From assembly GCA_014380705.1 (NCBI GenBank), contig JACMJI010000289.1, positions 1 to 8,340 of the forward strand: a stretch of 8,340 nt of DNA, written 5' to 3'. The DNA is from Gorillibacterium sp. (GTDB lineage Bacteria > Bacillota > Bacilli > Paenibacillales > NBRC-103111). Under the pieces are notes generated by a model. It was not told the DNA's origin. It did no database searches and was given only the letters and a program-made list of their open reading frames with translations. Shown in pieces: positions 6,539-8,340 of this stretch. The position numbers and the translations under genes are program-made. Position 1 is the stretch's first letter; every line of letters begins with the position of its first letter.

Positions 6539-7342
6539 TTAGCGCAACACAACAATTTCAACGCGGCGATTTTTCTGCCGATTAGCTTCGGAATCATTAG
6601 CTGCGATTGGCATTGTATCTGCATAGGCAACGGATTGGAAGACATCACGGGAAAGATTCTTCTGCTCTGTAAAATAGCGGAGTACCGATAGTGAACGTTC
6701 AGAGGAAAGCCGCCAATTGTCTTTATAAGCAGCTCCACTTGATAATGGCAGATTATCGGTGTGTCCTTCGATGCTAATCTCTGCGTTTAACGTAGGAATT
6801 AGACTGCCTAATTTGTCCAGTACGGGAAAGGCGCCTGATTTGAGATCTGCCTTCGCTAAATCAAACAAGAAGTAGTCTTTAAGGGTTACGGCAATACCTC
6901 GGGTTGTATCCACAGCGGATACTGTTGCCTCTAGGTTATTATCATCAATATATTTAGTAATCTTCTGAAGGAGATCCTGAAGCTCTTGCTCCTTTAAAAG
7001 AAGTGCAGCCTTCTCAGCCTGCTCCATAGCGTCGGTTTTATCTTTGTCGCCAACGCCGACATTGTCTTTATCCTTATCTTTATCTTTATCATCCGTTTTT
7101 GGACTAACCTCGCCAATCACTCCGCTGCCCCCACCGCCTTGCGGAATCATCGAATCTGATTTGTTGAAGGAGAACTGCAAGGATTGCGATAGCTGGGCGT
7201 ACTTCTCCATGTCAACCTTACTCATGGAGTACATGACGATGAAAAAAACAAGTAAAAGCGTAATTAAGTCTGAATAGGTGATAAGCCAGCGTTCACTGCT
7301 TCCATGCCCTTCGTGCTTATGCTTCTTAGATCGCCTCGACAT
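6539..7342 (-). CDS. motB: Flagellar motor stator protein MotB (MotS-like), peptidoglycan-anchoring
   Basis: Stator subunit that carries the ion-binding aspartate and anchors the stator to the wall. The 267 residues comprise a basic N-terminus, a single TM at about 20-42 with the essential Asp25 (TYSDLITLL), a plug/linker region including a Gly-rich stretch (69-73) and a low-complexity Asp-Lys run (84-102), a helical segment at 105-135, and an OmpA/MotB peptidoglycan-binding domain at about 147-265. That domain contains IEGHTDN (His194, Thr195, Asp196), NWRLSSERS and NRQKNRRVEI. The TM and C-terminal pattern (LVFFI..YSMS, RYFTEQKNL, YADT.P) looks closer to Bacillus MotS than MotB. However, the residue 11 after the Asp is Val36, as in proton-type MotB. 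The ATG at 7342 lies within the end of motA (17-base overlap), behind a GGAGG at 7356-7352. The terminator at 6474-6519 ends the operon. Confidence 0.94.
   Translation of the reverse strand: MSRRSKKHKHEGHGSSERWLITYSDLITLLLVFFIVMYSMSKVDMEKYAQLSQSLQFSFNKSDSMIPQGGGGSGVIGEVSPKTDDKDKDKDKDNVGVGDKDKTDAMEQAEKAALLLKEQELQDLLQKITKYIDDNNLEATVSAVDTTRGIAVTLKDYFLFDLAKADLKSGAFPVLDKLGSLIPTLNAEISIEGHTDNLPLSSGAAYKDNWRLSSERSLSVLRYFTEQKNLSRDVFQSVAYADTMPIAANDSEANRQKNRRVEIVVLR
7063..7091 (-). repeat. Hexanucleotide-type microsatellite within motB (Asp-Lys run)
   Basis: A degenerate tandem of about five CTTTAT-like units (plus-strand reading, with one CCTTAT variant) encodes the alternating Asp-Lys stretch in the MotB linker, residues 84-93. 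Because the unit is six bases, gain or loss of units keeps the frame and changes only linker length. Confidence 0.75.
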
Positions 7343-8120
7343 TGGACCCCGCCTCCGCCTGATATTTCTTGCTGCCTTTATCCTGGAGGAAGGAATTTAA
7401 TTTTTTCTTAATCAATTGAGGGTTTTCTCCCGCCTGGAGTCCGAGAATGCCTTCCAGCATCAGTTCCATGTCCGAGATTTGCTCCTTGCTGCGCATCTTG
7501 ATTTTGTTCCCAATAGGTAAAAAAAGTAGATTTGCGGCTGCTACACCATAGAGGGTTGCAACGAAAGCAACAGCAATCTTCGGTCCGAGTGAATCGGGAT
7601 CCGTGAGGTTTCCTAATACATGGACCAAACCGAGTACCGTACCGATGATACCGATCGTAGGGGCATAGCCACCCGCTGCATCGAACATCTTGGCATATCC
7701 ATCGTGCTTGGATTCAAGAGCGTCCATCTCTAGCTCCAGGATTTGACGGGTAAGCTCAGGGTCTGTTCCATCCACGACCATCAGCAAGCCTTCTTTAAGA
7801 AAAGGGTTGGTGTGTTCTTGGGCTCTCTGCTCAAGAGCAAGTACGCCTTCCCGACGAGCAACGGTTGCCATATCGACAATCTCATTAATAATCAAATGGG
7901 GATTACGTTTCCTCTCTACAAAGGCCATGGATAGTGCCTGAGGAAATTGTTTCAATTGCGACATTGGAAAGCTGATGATAACAGTAGCGATGGTTCCACC
8001 AAATACGATAATGGCGGCAGTCATAATCATTAATGATTCTATATGCCCGCCCTCTAGAGCATAACCACCGATCAAAGATGCAAATCCAAAAATAAGGCCA
8101 AAAATTGTAGAGATATCCAC
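7326..8120 (-). CDS. motA: Flagellar motor stator protein MotA (MotP-like)
   Basis: Membrane subunit that, with MotB, forms the ion channel and turns the rotor. The 264 residues have the MotA/ExbB-family layout: two N-terminal TMs (about 5-22, 28-50), a cytoplasmic domain with ARREGVLALE (Arg89/Arg90, Glu97; the rotor-interaction charges of E. coli MotA lie in this segment), and TM3/TM4 with the conserved prolines Pro154 (GGYAPTIG) and Pro202 (LLFLPIG). The pattern NLTDPDSLGPK..VAFVATLYG resembles Bacillus MotP more than MotA. I chose GTG at 8120 (MDISTIFG): GGAG at 8132-8129 leaves an 8-base spacer. The upstream in-frame GTG at 8129 starts inside that Shine-Dalgarno sequence and is unlikely. 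The 3' end overlaps motB by 17 bases, so the two are translationally coupled. Expression is probably driven by the sigma-D-type promoter at 8254-8281. Confidence 0.94.
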   Translation of the reverse strand: MDISTIFGLIFGFASLIGGYALEGGHIESLMIMTAAIIVFGGTIATVIISFPMSQLKQFPQALSMAFVERKRNPHLIINEIVDMATVARREGVLALEQRAQEHTNPFLKEGLLMVVDGTDPELTRQILELEMDALESKHDGYAKMFDAAGGYAPTIGIIGTVLGLVHVLGNLTDPDSLGPKIAVAFVATLYGVAAANLLFLPIGNKIKMRSKEQISDMELMLEGILGLQAGENPQLIKKKLNSFLQDKGSKKYQAEAGSNVEAI

Positions 8121-8128
8121 ACTGTTCA

Positions 8129-8132
8129 CTCC
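8129..8132 (-). promoter_or_regulatory. Shine-Dalgarno site deciding the motA GTG start
   Basis: On the minus strand, GGAG reads from 8132 to 8129, followed by eight bases and GTG at 8120-8118. The longer alternative GTG at 8129-8127 shares its first base with the GGAG and so has no usable spacing. The shorter product begins MDISTIFG, like many MotA proteins. Confidence 0.7.
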
Positions 8133-8177
8133 AGTTCATTTATAGGTTTTGGTTCTTCAGGGAGATTGACCCAGAGA

Positions 8178-8207
8178 TTGCATCGTACAAGGCAAATAAG
8201 GTATAAT
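8178..8207 (+). promoter_or_regulatory. Sigma-A-type promoter of the right-end gene
   Basis: TTGCAT (8178-8183) matches the -35 at five of six positions in type and spacing context (TTG-A- core), and TATAAT (8202-8207) is a perfect -10, with an 18-base spacer. Transcription would begin near 8214, giving a leader of about 100 bases before the ATG at 8314. A LexA box overlaps the predicted start site. Confidence 0.75.
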
Positions 8208-8211
8208 GAAA

Positions 8212-8225
8212 CGAACATGTATTCT
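8212..8225. promoter_or_regulatory. Candidate LexA-binding site (Cheo/SOS box)
   Basis: CGAACATGTATTCT fits the Gram-positive SOS consensus CGAACRNRYGTTYC/G: the left half CGAAC and the RNRY centre are exact, and the right half differs by A for G in GTTC, with T at the last position. It starts five bases after the -10 and covers the predicted transcription start, a normal place for LexA repression. It supports reading the downstream gene as an SOS gene. Confidence 0.7.
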
Positions 8226-8253
8226 TATTTTGAATAAAAGCTGAACATTAATT

Positions 8254-8281
8254 ATATCGGAATTTGTCGTCCCAAATGTTA
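8254..8281 (-). promoter_or_regulatory. Candidate sigma-D (flagellar) promoter for motAB
   Basis: On the minus strand, TAAC (8281-8278), a 16-base spacer and TCCGATAT (8261-8254) resemble the sigma-D consensus TAAA-N15-GCCGATAT. The -10 matches at seven of eight positions and the -35 at three of four, with one extra base of spacing. Motility stators are classic sigma-D targets in Bacillus. The predicted start near 8247 gives a leader of about 127 bases to motA. Confidence 0.65.
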
Positions 8282-8300
8282 GAGTAATTCCTTAAATGGC

Positions 8301-8308
8301 AGGTGGTG
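8301..8308 (+). promoter_or_regulatory. Ribosome binding site of the right-end partial gene
   Basis: AGGTGGTG stands five bases before the ATG at 8314. It is a good Gram-positive Shine-Dalgarno sequence, and together with the promoter and SOS box it shows that a real gene begins here although only nine codons are visible. Confidence 0.75.
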
Positions 8309-8313
8309 AGCCC

Positions 8314-8340
8314 ATGAGCAATATTATAGTGAGCAATAAA
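8314..8340 (+). CDS. uvrB: Start of a SOS-regulated gene, probably excinuclease ABC subunit UvrB (3' end outside window)
   Basis: Only the first nine codons are visible, reading MSNIIVSNK, still open at the window edge. No domain can be seen. Three things point to UvrB, the DNA-damage-loading helicase of nucleotide excision repair. A sigma-A-type promoter carries a near-consensus LexA box over its start site. The N-terminus resembles the short variable lead-in of UvrB proteins from Paenibacillaceae as I remember them, and in B. subtilis the SOS-controlled uvrBA operon lies in the same chromosomal neighbourhood as minJ. These are indirect, so the existence of the gene is far surer than its name. 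Another LexA-regulated gene is the main alternative. Confidence 0.55.

Noticed and set aside
7044..7277. Plus-strand frame with a Ser-Leu repeat opposite motB
   Set aside because: It is the reverse-strand shadow of the Asp-Lys repeat in motB. It has no ribosome binding site and no independent coding signal.
7903..8139. Minus-strand ATG frame beginning near the motA start
   Set aside because: It runs out of frame through the conserved first transmembrane segments of motA. Its aromatic- and Cys-rich translation is typical of a frame shadow.
1..8340. Mobile elements, CRISPR arrays, defence or biosynthetic systems
   Set aside because: No transposase, integrase, direct-repeat array, tRNA-linked attachment site or unrecognised gene cluster was seen. 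Every substantial gene belongs to a known core family.

Overview
This looks like a chromosomal core-gene segment of a motile, low-to-mid GC Gram-positive, most likely a member of the Paenibacillaceae. Grounds for this are the strong GGAGG-type ribosome binding sites, the TTG/GTG starts, the ftsE-ftsX-ctpB-minJ gene order known from Bacillus, a Bacillus-type LexA (Cheo) box, and family-level protein features. I see no mobile element, CRISPR array, tRNA or rRNA, and no clear sign of recent transfer. I did not find a wholly new system. The points of interest are regulatory sites and variants of known machines.

Layout. Positions 1-281 hold the 3' end of argH (argininosuccinate lyase), closed by a strong intrinsic terminator at 347-390. 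A 182-base leader (391-572) with nested inverted repeats and an exact Spo0A-box heptamer leads into a plus-strand cluster: ftsE (573-1259), ftsX (1249-2154), a secreted coiled-coil M23 peptidase (2167-3426), a CtpB-like S41 protease (3506-4969) and a MinJ-like polytopic PDZ protein (5083-6381). The cluster meets the minus-strand motA-motB stator operon (8120-6539) tail to tail, across a 15-bp-stem bidirectional terminator. After motA comes a divergent intergenic region (8121-8313), then the first nine codons of a plus-strand gene that I infer to be uvrB.

How the genes work together. FtsE (ATPase) and FtsX (membrane transducer) form a type VII ABC system that drives cell-wall hydrolases from inside the cell. 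The adjacent coiled-coil M23 protein is the obvious effector. It keeps the full set of catalytic residues, unlike E. coli EnvC, so it probably cuts peptidoglycan itself. CtpB is a PDZ protease linked to sporulation signalling in Bacillus, and MinJ links DivIVA to MinCD in division-site selection, so the cluster is a division, wall-remodelling and sporulation neighbourhood. MotA/MotB form the peptidoglycan-anchored flagellar stator.

The intergenic region at the right end is the most informative stretch of non-coding DNA. A sigma-A-type promoter (TTGCAT, 18 bp, TATAAT) with a near-consensus LexA box just downstream of its -10 faces right. A sigma-D (flagellar) type promoter faces left towards motA. 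The predicted transcripts overlap at their 5' ends across the LexA site.
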